Source: Chloroflexota bacterium (GTDB taxonomy: Bacteria; Chloroflexota; Limnocylindria; Limnocylindrales; CSP1-4). From it: DNA of 14,987 bases. The stretch covers positions 1 through 14,987 of the forward strand of contig JARXKQ010000005.1 of assembly GCA_030271555.1 (NCBI GenBank), written 5' to 3'. Both the position numbers and the translations under genes were made by a program. Positions within the stretch are counted from its first letter, which is position 1, and each line of letters starts with the position of its first letter. This document shows positions 9,374 to 14,987 of the stretch, piece by piece. The notes below the pieces were generated by a model. That model saw only the letters and a program-made list of their open reading frames with translations, was not told where the DNA came from and did no database searches.

Positions 9374-9394
9374 ACTCCGCGGAAGCTGCGTAAC

Positions 9395-9404
9395 AGGAGA
9401 GAGG
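9395..9404 (+). promoter_or_regulatory. Ribosome binding site of the CADD-like gene
   Basis: The purine run AGGAGAGAGG ends five bases before the ATG at 9410 and gives good Shine-Dalgarno pairing. It supports the chosen start, which places the conserved tyrosine at residue 22. Confidence 0.65.
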
Positions 9405-9409
9405 TACCC

Positions 9410-10078
9410 ATGGAACTGCTGGATCGGCTCGACGCCATGATCGATGAGCGCCACTTGCTGAAGCACCCGTTCTACACCCGCTGGGCGGAAGGCACTTTGC
9501 CGCTCGAGGCGCTGCAGGAATATGCGCGCCAGTACTACGCGTTCGAGTCGGCCATGCCGCGCTTCCTGTCAGCGCTGCACACGCGAACGGCGGACAAGGC
9601 CGTGCGCCAGGAGATCCTCGACAACCTCTGGGATGAGGAGCACGGCAAGGAGAACCACGCCGAGCTGTGGCTGCGCTTCGCGGAGGGCGTGGGTGTGTCG
9701 CGCGAGGACGTTGCCAGTGCGACCCCGAACGAGGCGACCAAGGCGCTCGTCGACATGTACTTCGACGTGACGAGCGACGCGTCAGTGGCTGAAGGCGTTG
9801 CCGCGCTGTATGCCTACGAGCGCCAGGTGCCGCAGGTTGCCGGTTCCAAGATCGACGGCCTCGCGAAGCACTACGGCGTCGATGACAAGCGCTCGACCAA
9901 GTTCTTCGCGGTCCACGGCGTGATGGACATCGAGCACTCGGGCGCTGAGCGCGAGATGCTCGGCAAGCTCACCGACGGGACCGATCCGCAGCCTATCGAG
10001 GCCGCCACCGCGCGTGCCCTTGAGGCCTGGTGGAACTTCCTCTCAGCGGTGGATCTGCCCGCGCCCGTCGCCGCCTGA
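9410..10078 (+). CDS. CADD-like protein, probable self-sacrificing p-aminobenzoate synthase (TenA/PqqC fold)
   Basis: A 222-residue all-helical protein of the TenA/PqqC-like heme-oxygenase fold, closest by motif to Chlamydia CADD. CADD makes p-aminobenzoate for folate from its own tyrosine, with a lysine donating the amine, at a dinuclear metal site. With a constant offset of five residues, all six metal ligands I recall for CADD are present: Glu 76, His 83, Glu 137, His 169, Asp 173 and His 176 (in EEHGKENH, YAYE and HGVMDIEH). The proposed sacrificial tyrosine (Tyr 22) and donor lysine (Lys 147) also align, as do Tyr 38 and Tyr 136. The ribosome site is good. No thiamin or PQQ gene lies nearby, which argues against TenA or PqqC roles. 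The family is clear; the pABA function rests on residue matching from memory and should be treated as a strong inference. Confidence 0.87.
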   Translation: MELLDRLDAMIDERHLLKHPFYTRWAEGTLPLEALQEYARQYYAFESAMPRFLSALHTRTADKAVRQEILDNLWDEEHGKENHAELWLRFAEGVGVSREDVASATPNEATKALVDMYFDVTSDASVAEGVAALYAYERQVPQVAGSKIDGLAKHYGVDDKRSTKFFAVHGVMDIEHSGAEREMLGKLTDGTDPQPIEAATARALEAWWNFLSAVDLPAPVAA

Positions 10079-10120
10079 CCAACGACGGTCGTAGGGTGGA
10101 CGACGGACCGACGGTCATCT

Positions 10121-10134
10121 GAGCCAATAGGCTC
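10121..10134. repeat. Short perfect hairpin between convergent genes
   Basis: GAGCC and GGCTC flank the four-base loop AATA in the 141-base gap between the CADD-like gene and the response regulator gene, which face each other. No T-run follows on either strand, so it is at best a weak terminator candidate. Confidence 0.3.
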
Positions 10135-10197
10135 CGGCTGGGGCGCTGCCTACGCCCGCCGTCCACCTCGGGCATCATCGCTGGTCAGTCAATAGGG

Positions 10198-10223
10198 CTG
10201 AGCCCGCAATCAGGCCGGCTCAG
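10198..10223. terminator. Possible terminator hairpin at the end of the response regulator gene
   Basis: CTGAGCC pairs perfectly with GGCTCAG across a 12-base loop. The right arm covers the response regulator stop codon. It sits where a terminator for the two-component operon, or for both convergent units, would be expected, but no U-tract follows on either strand, so intrinsic termination is doubtful. Confidence 0.3.
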
Positions 10224-10882
10224 GTCCCCTGGCGGTAACGCTGAGCTGCTTCAGCACGGTTGCGCACGCCCAGTTTGTGCAGGATGTTGCTGACGTGCGT
10301 CTCGACCGTGCGCGGCGAGATCGTGAGTGCTTCGGCGATCTCGCGGTCGGTCAGCCCGTCGGCGAGCATCGCCAGCACGTCGTTTTCGCGCGGCGAAAGG
10401 GCCATCAGCTCGCCTTCCTGGCCGCTCACCTGCCGCCCGCGCCGCGCAGCGTCAGCAAAGTACTGGAGCGCGCGGGCGGCGAAGCGGCGCGACATGGCGA
10501 GCTCGCCCCGCTGCGTGCCGCGCAATGAGCGCAACAGCGCCTCAGGCGACAGGTCCTTGGTGAGATAGCCGGCCGCGCCGCGCGCGACGGCCTCGAGCAG
10601 GTCGCGCTCCGACGCGGACACGGTCAGCATCACGATCTTGGTCTGCGGCAGCCGCGGCGCGAGCTCCTGCACGAGCTGAATGCCGTTCATGCCCGGCAGG
10701 TCGATGTCGAGCAGCAGGATGTCCGGCCGCAGCACCGGCGCCAGAGCGAGCGCCTCCTGCGCGTTGGCGGCCTCGCCCACGAGCTCCACGTCGTCCGCCG
10801 CGATCGCCTGGCGCACGGCTGAGCGCACCAGCGCGTGATCGTCGACGAGCATCACGCGCAGCTTGCCGTCCAGCCCGCTCAC
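10220..10882 (-). CDS. NarL/FixJ-type response regulator with LuxR DNA-binding domain
   Basis: A 220-residue cytoplasmic transcription factor. The receiver domain (about 7-125) has the acidic pair Asp 14/Asp 15, phospho-acceptor Asp 59 in LLLDIDLPG, the switch Thr 87 and Lys 109 in GYLTKD. The LuxR-type helix-turn-helix (about 160-217) shows LSPRENDVLAMLADGLTDRE followed by IAEALTISPRTVETHVSNIL. All the key residues are intact, so it should be phosphorylated by the partner kinase and bind DNA as a dimer. The start is GTG at 10882, and its GTGA overlaps the kinase stop by four bases, which gives tight coupling. The target genes cannot be deduced from the sequence. Confidence 0.96.
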   Translation of the reverse strand: MSGLDGKLRVMLVDDHALVRSAVRQAIAADDVELVGEAANAQEALALAPVLRPDILLLDIDLPGMNGIQLVQELAPRLPQTKIVMLTVSASERDLLEAVARGAAGYLTKDLSPEALLRSLRGTQRGELAMSRRFAARALQYFADAARRGRQVSGQEGELMALSPRENDVLAMLADGLTDREIAEALTISPRTVETHVSNILHKLGVRNRAEAAQRYRQGT

Positions 10883-12432
10883 GTGAGCGGCACCGTGAGG
10901 TGGAGTGCGGTTCCGGCAGACGGCTCCGACACGACGCGCAGCTCGCCACCCATCAGCCGTGCCCGCTCCTTCATGCCCTGCATGCCCACTCCATCGCCGC
11001 TCGTCTCACCTGGTCGGAAGCCGCGGCCATTGTCGACCACGCTGAGCTGCAACTGGCCATCGCCCACCTCGGCGTTGACGCGCACGACAGTCGCGTCGGC
11101 GTGTTTGCGCACGTTGGTCAGCGCTTCCTGAAGAACGCGGAGCACCTCGACCTGGGTGCGCGGCGCTAGCGAGCGCGGCAGATCTGCGGCGGAGAAGTCG
11201 GCCCGGACGCCTGATCGGCCGGCGAAGTCGTCAACAGCTCGCGCCAACAGATCTTCCAAAGAAACGTCGCGGTCGTCTTCCGCGCGCATGGTGGCGACTG
11301 CCTGCTTGGCCTCCGCAATGGCCGAGTCGAGCGCCTCAGTCACCTCTGCGGCCAGCGGCTTTTGCTCGTCGGGCACGAACGGCACCAGCCGCTCGTGCTT
11401 GAGCTTGGCAAACCACAGGTCCTGCGCCAGGCCGTCGTGCAGCTCGCGTGCCACGCGCGTCCGCTCCTCGAGAGTCGCCCGTTCGGCTTCAGACAGCCGC
11501 AGCCGATCGAGCGCGGCGTAAGCCACGCGCAATGCCCGCAGGTCGGAGCGCGACTCTGCGTTGATGCCCAACAGCAACACTACGAAGAACGCCAGCCGCA
11601 GCGCATCGCCGGTGGTGACAAGCCCGGCGTAGATGCCGGGGTACAACAGGAAGTGGATCTCGGCGAAGGCACCGATAAGCATCGCCAGCGCGAGGTAGCC
11701 GTCAGCCACCGGGCCGTCGCGCAGGTATGAGCGCCGGTAGAGCCATGCGCCGCCGAGGTAGATGGTCACGCTCGTTGCCTGGAGCAGCGTCGCGAATCCG
11801 GTCACGTCGGGCAGACGACCGGAGAAGCTGGGCTCGTCGATCATGTGCTGGATCCCGTCGGGACCGACAAACGGCGGAATCAGGCTGTCGAGGTTGGGCA
11901 CCTGCTCGCGCAGCAGGTAGAGCGCTGCGGTAATCAGCGTCAGCACCACCACGGGCAGCAACAACGTCCGCCTGACTCGGGGAGCGCGATGCACGACGTT
12001 GAGCGCTGCGGCGCCGCCAACCACGAGGATCGCGCCTGATACGAGCCGGCCAACGGTCGTGATGTAGATCGGCAGCTGTTCGGGCTGGCCGCCCAGCGAG
12101 AGGCCGAACCGACTCTCGACCTTGAGCACGATGATGGCCACGTTGACCAGCGCCAGCCAGCCCAGCAGGAAGAAGGCGCTGCTCTGGAACAAGCCGGCCA
12201 AGCGCCCGGATTCGCGATAGCGAGCCAACGCAAGTGCCGCGAGGCTGGCCGCCGCAAGCAGGGTCAGCGAGTTGATCGCGACATCGGTTGATCGGTCGAG
12301 CAGCGCGAACGACAGGGACGGGTCGCTCAGGAAGGCGAAGGTGATCAGGATCAGGCCGGCGGCCGTGGCGACCAGCACCAGGTCGAGGCGTCGAATCGCC
12401 AGTCGATCGCGTCGTTCGCGCAGCAGGTCCAT
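10879..12432 (-). CDS. Membrane sensor histidine kinase (NarX/DesK-like, HisKA_3)
   Basis: A 517-residue kinase. The N-terminal half holds about eight predicted helices (roughly 17-35, 50-70, 80-103, 125-147, 155-174, 210-231, 245-266, 275-291) with no recognisable extracellular binding domain, so the signal is probably sensed within or at the membrane. A linker (about 295-325) leads to the dimerisation helix with the phospho-accepting His 332 in ARELHDGLAQDL. The ATPase domain has the N-box QEALTNVRKHA (435-445), VVDNGRGF (465-472) and GVGMQGMKERA (481-491). The start is ATG at 12432 without a clear ribosome site. The gene overlaps its response regulator by four bases. What it senses is unknown. 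Confidence 0.94.
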   Translation of the reverse strand: MDLLRERRDRLAIRRLDLVLVATAAGLILITFAFLSDPSLSFALLDRSTDVAINSLTLLAAASLAALALARYRESGRLAGLFQSSAFFLLGWLALVNVAIIVLKVESRFGLSLGGQPEQLPIYITTVGRLVSGAILVVGGAAALNVVHRAPRVRRTLLLPVVVLTLITAALYLLREQVPNLDSLIPPFVGPDGIQHMIDEPSFSGRLPDVTGFATLLQATSVTIYLGGAWLYRRSYLRDGPVADGYLALAMLIGAFAEIHFLLYPGIYAGLVTTGDALRLAFFVVLLLGINAESRSDLRALRVAYAALDRLRLSEAERATLEERTRVARELHDGLAQDLWFAKLKHERLVPFVPDEQKPLAAEVTEALDSAIAEAKQAVATMRAEDDRDVSLEDLLARAVDDFAGRSGVRADFSAADLPRSLAPRTQVEVLRVLQEALTNVRKHADATVVRVNAEVGDGQLQLSVVDNGRGFRPGETSGDGVGMQGMKERARLMGGELRVVSEPSAGTALHLTVPLT

Positions 12433-12506
12433 GAACCGATGATAGGTCCGCAGGTTGCGCCGGAAACGGTCGCGCCAGACGGAGAGAAGGTCCGCATAAA
12501 AGACTA

Positions 12507-12539
12507 GAGCCGGACCGCGCCCCAGCGCCGATCCGGCTC
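12507..12539. repeat. Inverted repeat with 8-bp arms
   Basis: GAGCCGGA at 12507-12514 is the exact reverse complement of TCCGGCTC at 12532-12539, with a 17-base GC-rich loop. It lies 75 bases upstream of the histidine kinase start and could be a leader hairpin or an operator. No T-run follows. Confidence 0.4.
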
Positions 12540-12680
12540 ACGTCACGCTCGTCCAGCACACCCCGCCGTGTAAGGGTGGCGGCCAAGCTTGGATGTTCAA
12601 TTCGGCGAGCCCATAGGACTCGACTCAGCAAATAATCGCCGCGCGCCTCGTCCGCGAACATCCGAACTGCTACGGAATTG

Positions 12681-12704
12681 AGTACGGAGTCCGTTCTCCG
12701 TACT
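12681..12704. promoter_or_regulatory. Perfect 9-bp dyad, candidate operator upstream of the exporter
   Basis: AGTACGGAG at 12681-12689 and CTCCGTACT at 12696-12704 are exact reverse complements around a six-base centre. The dyad overlaps a poor promoter-like pair, TTGAGT at 12678 and TACTAA at 12701, spaced 17 bases apart, and ends 97 bases before the exporter ATG. The placement suits a repressor or activator site, but the -10 match is poor. It could equally be a transcript hairpin. Confidence 0.4.
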
Positions 12705-12801
12705 AAGGGCACCGGACAATCGGGTCTCGCCTGATACGCACCCATCCGGTCGCGAGCACCCCTTATTCGCGCGTTCTGCGGGTTTCCCTGAAAGTACGTG
12801 G

Positions 12802-13761
12802 ATGCGCGCCGCCCGCCCCGAACAGCATGCTGCCGAGTGGCAGGTGTGGGCGGCGCTGGGCATCGTGTACGTCGTCTGGGGCTCGACTTACCTGGCGATC
12901 CGGGTCATGGTCACCGGGCCGGGCGGGCTGCCGCCACTGTTGGCGGGCGGAACGAGACACGTCGTCGCGGGGTTCATCATTTTTGCGTTGCTCCTCCTGT
13001 GGCGCGGCAGGGGCGCGTTCCGGCTGCGTCGTTCGGAGCTGATTGGCGGAGCAATCGTGGGCTTGCTGTTGCTGTTGGGCGGCAACGGCCTCGTCGTCCT
13101 GGGCGAGCAGGAGGTGCCGAGCGGCCTGACCGCCTTGATCGTCGCCATAGTGCCGCTCTGCGTGGTGGTGCTGCGCAGGATTTTCCGCGAGCGCATCGCG
13201 ACCGGCACGATCCTTGGCGTGGTCGCGGGCTTCGTCGGCGTCGCCATCCTGATCGTGCCCGAGGGCATCAGCGGCCGGGTCGACGTGCTGAGCATGCTGA
13301 TGATCATCGGCGCCGCGATCTCATGGTCGATCGGCAGCTACATCTCCAAGCGGCTCGACATGCCCTACGACCCACTCGCATCGACCGGCGTCCAGATGCT
13401 TGCCGGCGGCCTGGGCCTGCTGATCACCGGCGCGCTGACCGGCGAGACGGTCCACCCGGAGCAGTTCAGCATCGAGTCGCTGGTGTCGCTGCTCTACCTG
13501 ATCACCTTTGGCAGCGTCGTCGCCTACACGGCATATACCTGGGCGCTGATCCACGCGAGTGTGTCGCGCGTCTCGACGTACGCCTATGTCAACCCGGTTG
13601 TCGCGGTCGCGCTGGGCAGCTTGCTGCTCAACGAGACGATCGATCTCACGATGATGATCGGTGCGGCAGTGATCATCGTGTCTGTCTGGCTGGTAATCCG
13701 GACCGAGTCCCGCCGGCAGCGGCCGCCCGCGACTGCGGTGGAGGCCGAACCGGTCGCCTGA
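12802..13761 (+). CDS. EamA/DMT superfamily transporter (YedA-like exporter)
   Basis: A 319-residue inner-membrane transporter with about ten predicted helices in two EamA repeats (about 15-148 and 160-300). The first repeat opens with the typical VVWGSTYLAIR segment (24-34) and has AGGTRHVVAG (48-57); the second ends with YAYVNPVVAVALGSLLLNE-type sequence (about 264-282). The family exports metabolites, amino acids or drugs, and the substrate cannot be assigned from the sequence. A short charged tail follows the last helix. The ATG at 12802 has only a weak ribosome site (GAAAG). The gene is divergent from the two-component operon and convergent with the DUF72 gene, so it is probably transcribed alone from the preceding gap. 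The neighbouring two-component pair is a possible regulator, but this is unproven. Confidence 0.93.
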   Translation: MRAARPEQHAAEWQVWAALGIVYVVWGSTYLAIRVMVTGPGGLPPLLAGGTRHVVAGFIIFALLLLWRGRGAFRLRRSELIGGAIVGLLLLLGGNGLVVLGEQEVPSGLTALIVAIVPLCVVVLRRIFRERIATGTILGVVAGFVGVAILIVPEGISGRVDVLSMLMIIGAAISWSIGSYISKRLDMPYDPLASTGVQMLAGGLGLLITGALTGETVHPEQFSIESLVSLLYLITFGSVVAYTAYTWALIHASVSRVSTYAYVNPVVAVALGSLLLNETIDLTMMIGAAVIIVSVWLVIRTESRRQRPPATAVEAEPVA

Positions 13762-13798
13762 GTCGGCCGCCCAACATCAACGCTCTGGGTCGGGCGTT

Positions 13799-14806
13799 TC
13801 AGTCGGCCTTCAAGTCGGCCAGGATCTTCGCCAGCTCACGCGCATTGGTCGAGCCGTAGTTCGCGTAGCAGTTATTCATCAGCACGTGCACGTCGCGCGT
13901 CTGCTTGGCCGCCTCCGCCAGGCGCGGCGCCCATTCGGAAAGCTGCTCGCGGTCGTACAGGTATTGAAAGCGCTCGGCCGGCGTGATGCCCTTCTTTTCC
14001 CAGTTCTCGGCGTTGCGGCCGTGGAAGCGCATGACCGCGAGATCCGGCGAGGTGACGGCCACCACCGGCGGGACGCTGCTCTTGAAGCCCTGCGGCTCGT
14101 CCACCATCACGAAGGGCAGCTCGTTGTCGGTCAGGAAGCGCAGTGTCCGCTCGAGGTTCTTGTCGTTGAACCACGACGCGTTGCGGACCTCGATGGCGAC
14201 AGTGTGACCCAACATCTCGCGCGCTTCGAGAATCTGGTCCCGACTCTCGCCTATGGGAAAGAACCACTTGGGGTACTGCAGCAGGATCGAGCCCAGCTGA
14301 CCCGCGGCGCGCAGCGGCTCCAGGCCCTCCATGAACATCGTGAAGACCTGTTGGCGTAGCTCAAGGGGCAGATCCTTGGCATAGAGCCGCGGCTTGTCGG
14401 CGAGCTCCAGTGGCAGGGCCTCGCGGATGACCTTGGGGAGGCGCTTCGTCTCCGTTGGCTGGCCGGTCATCAGCGCGTGCGCTTTGACGTCGAAGACGAA
14501 GTCCGGGGGCGTGCGATCGCGCCACAGCTCAGCGGTGCGGGCGTTGGGCAGCGCGTAATACGTCGCGTCGATCTCGACCAGCGGGAACTGGCTGGCGTAG
14601 TACTGGAGCCGACCTTCCGCGCTGTCTGCCCCCTGGGGGTAGAACACCGTGCCCGCGGTCATCGTTGGGTCGGTCCACGAGGCGCTGCCGACGCGCACGG
14701 TTGCGCCGCCGGTCAGGGTGAGCGGCTCGACCGCCGCGTCGAGGACGTCCTTCGCCCGCTTCCCGGCCGCCTCTGGCCCGGGATCGTGCGGATCGACCTT
14801 GGCCAC
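13799..14806 (-). CDS. DUF72 family protein
   Basis: A 335-residue TIM-barrel-like protein of the DUF72 (YecE) family; the biochemical role is not established. Family blocks are VGSASWTDP (39-47), VEIDATYYALP (77-87), a QYPKWF segment (178-183), AIEVRNASWF (204-213), MRFHGRN (259-265) and NNCYANYGSTNA (311-322). It has about 35 extra N-terminal residues before the barrel, somewhat long for the family, so a later start is possible. However, the chosen GTG has GGAG six bases upstream and lies 10 bases after the stop of the preceding FAD-linked oxidase, which fits an operon. No signal peptide or membrane helix is seen. It faces the exporter gene with a 37-base gap. Confidence 0.93.
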   Translation of the reverse strand: MAKVDPHDPGPEAAGKRAKDVLDAAVEPLTLTGGATVRVGSASWTDPTMTAGTVFYPQGADSAEGRLQYYASQFPLVEIDATYYALPNARTAELWRDRTPPDFVFDVKAHALMTGQPTETKRLPKVIREALPLELADKPRLYAKDLPLELRQQVFTMFMEGLEPLRAAGQLGSILLQYPKWFFPIGESRDQILEAREMLGHTVAIEVRNASWFNDKNLERTLRFLTDNELPFVMVDEPQGFKSSVPPVVAVTSPDLAVMRFHGRNAENWEKKGITPAERFQYLYDREQLSEWAPRLAEAAKQTRDVHVLMNNCYANYGSTNARELAKILADLKAD

Positions 14807-14812
14807 TGCCCG

Positions 14813-14816
14813 CTCC
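14813..14816 (-). promoter_or_regulatory. Ribosome binding site selecting the GTG start of the DUF72 gene
   Basis: GGAG on the minus strand directly follows the stop codon of the upstream oxidase gene and lies six bases before the GTG at 14806. It supports this start over later ones. Confidence 0.5.
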
Positions 14817-14987
14817 CTAGAACACCTTGCCCGGGTTGAGCAGCCCGTCTGGGTCGAGGGTGTGCTTGATGGCGCGCATCAGCTCCACGGAGCGGGCGCC
14901 GCGCTGCAGCTCCAGCCAGCGCTTCTTGGCCAGCCCAATGCCGTGTTCGCCCGTAATGGAGCCGCCGACATCGACGCAGAGTTTGAG
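14817..14987 (-). CDS. FAD-linked oxidase, GlcD-like, C-terminal fragment (5' end beyond right edge)
   Basis: Only the last 56 residues are in the window. They carry the hallmark of the FAD-linked oxidase C-terminal domain: GGSITGEHGIG (8-18), then KKRWLE (21-26), MRAIKHTLDPDGLLNPGKVF (37-56) and the stop. This domain is found in glycolate oxidase GlcD, D-lactate dehydrogenase and D-2-hydroxyglutarate dehydrogenase; the fragment cannot separate them. If it is glycolate oxidase it would produce glyoxylate, the substrate of the malate synthase at the other end of the window. The stop lies 10 bases before the DUF72 start, on the same strand. Confidence 0.93.
   Translation of the reverse strand, partial: LKLCVDVGGSITGEHGIGLAKKRWLELQRGARSVELMRAIKHTLDPDGLLNPGKVF

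Larger units (their letters stand above)
12433..12801. other. Divergent intergenic region between histidine kinase and exporter genes
   Basis: This 369-base gap separates two divergent genes and should hold both promoters. I see an 8-bp-stem inverted repeat at 12507-12539, a perfect 10-bp palindrome CCAAGCTTGG at 12583-12592, and a 9-bp dyad at 12681-12704. No tRNA, convincing ORF or riboswitch fold was found. A minus-strand frame across 12597-12863 has no family features and overlaps the exporter start. Confidence 0.6.

Noticed and set aside
12560-12640. tRNA-like segment with a GTTCAATTC sequence
   Set aside because: The flanking bases do not form a T-arm and no acceptor or anticodon stem can be drawn on either strand.
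12597-12863. Minus-strand open frame of 88 codons in the divergent gap
   Set aside because: It has no recognisable domain, is low in plausible protein features, overlaps the exporter start and covers a perfect dyad.

Overview
The window is visibly GC-rich, densely packed bacterial chromosome with GTG and TTG starts and many 1-4 base start/stop overlaps. No rRNA, tRNA, CRISPR array, transposase or phage gene was seen. The gene types (three-subunit molybdenum hydroxylase, D-aminoacylase-like amidohydrolase, NarL-type two-component pair, DUF72, DUF2269) suit a soil or aquatic aerobic heterotroph, possibly Chloroflexota or Actinomycetota. No marker gene is present, so that placement is only a guess.

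Layout. (a) 1-5428, minus strand: an apparent operon reading right to left. It encodes the molybdopterin, 2Fe-2S and FAD subunits of a xanthine-dehydrogenase-type enzyme, then a YdeI/OmpD-associated protein, then malate synthase A, which runs off the left edge. All four junctions are overlapping, abutting or only 5 bases long. (b) 5525-6028, plus: a four-helix DUF2269-like membrane protein with a TTG start. (c) 6056-9003, minus: guanine deaminase overlapping by one base a D-aminoacylase-like amidohydrolase. (d) 9029-10078, plus: a small single-helix membrane protein, then a TenA/PqqC-fold protein that matches the CADD-type self-sacrificing p-aminobenzoate synthase at every key residue I could check. 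(e) 10220-12432, minus: an eight-helix histidine kinase overlapping its LuxR/NarL response regulator. (f) 12433-12801: the only gene-free stretch over 300 bases, holding several inverted repeats. (g) 12802-13761, plus: an EamA/DMT exporter. (h) 13799-14987, minus: the C-terminus of a GlcD-like FAD-linked oxidase, then a DUF72 protein.

How the genes may work together. Guanine deaminase makes xanthine and the molybdenum enzyme could oxidise it to urate. Later purine-ring breakdown releases glyoxylate, which malate synthase joins to acetyl-CoA to give malate. The GlcD-like oxidase at the right edge could also supply glyoxylate by oxidising glycolate. So both ends of a purine-to-central-carbon route lie here, but the middle steps (uricase, allantoinase, ureidoglycolate lyase) are not in the window, and the link is inference. 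The most distinctive single gene is the CADD-like protein, which would give the cell a chorismate-independent source of p-aminobenzoate for folate.
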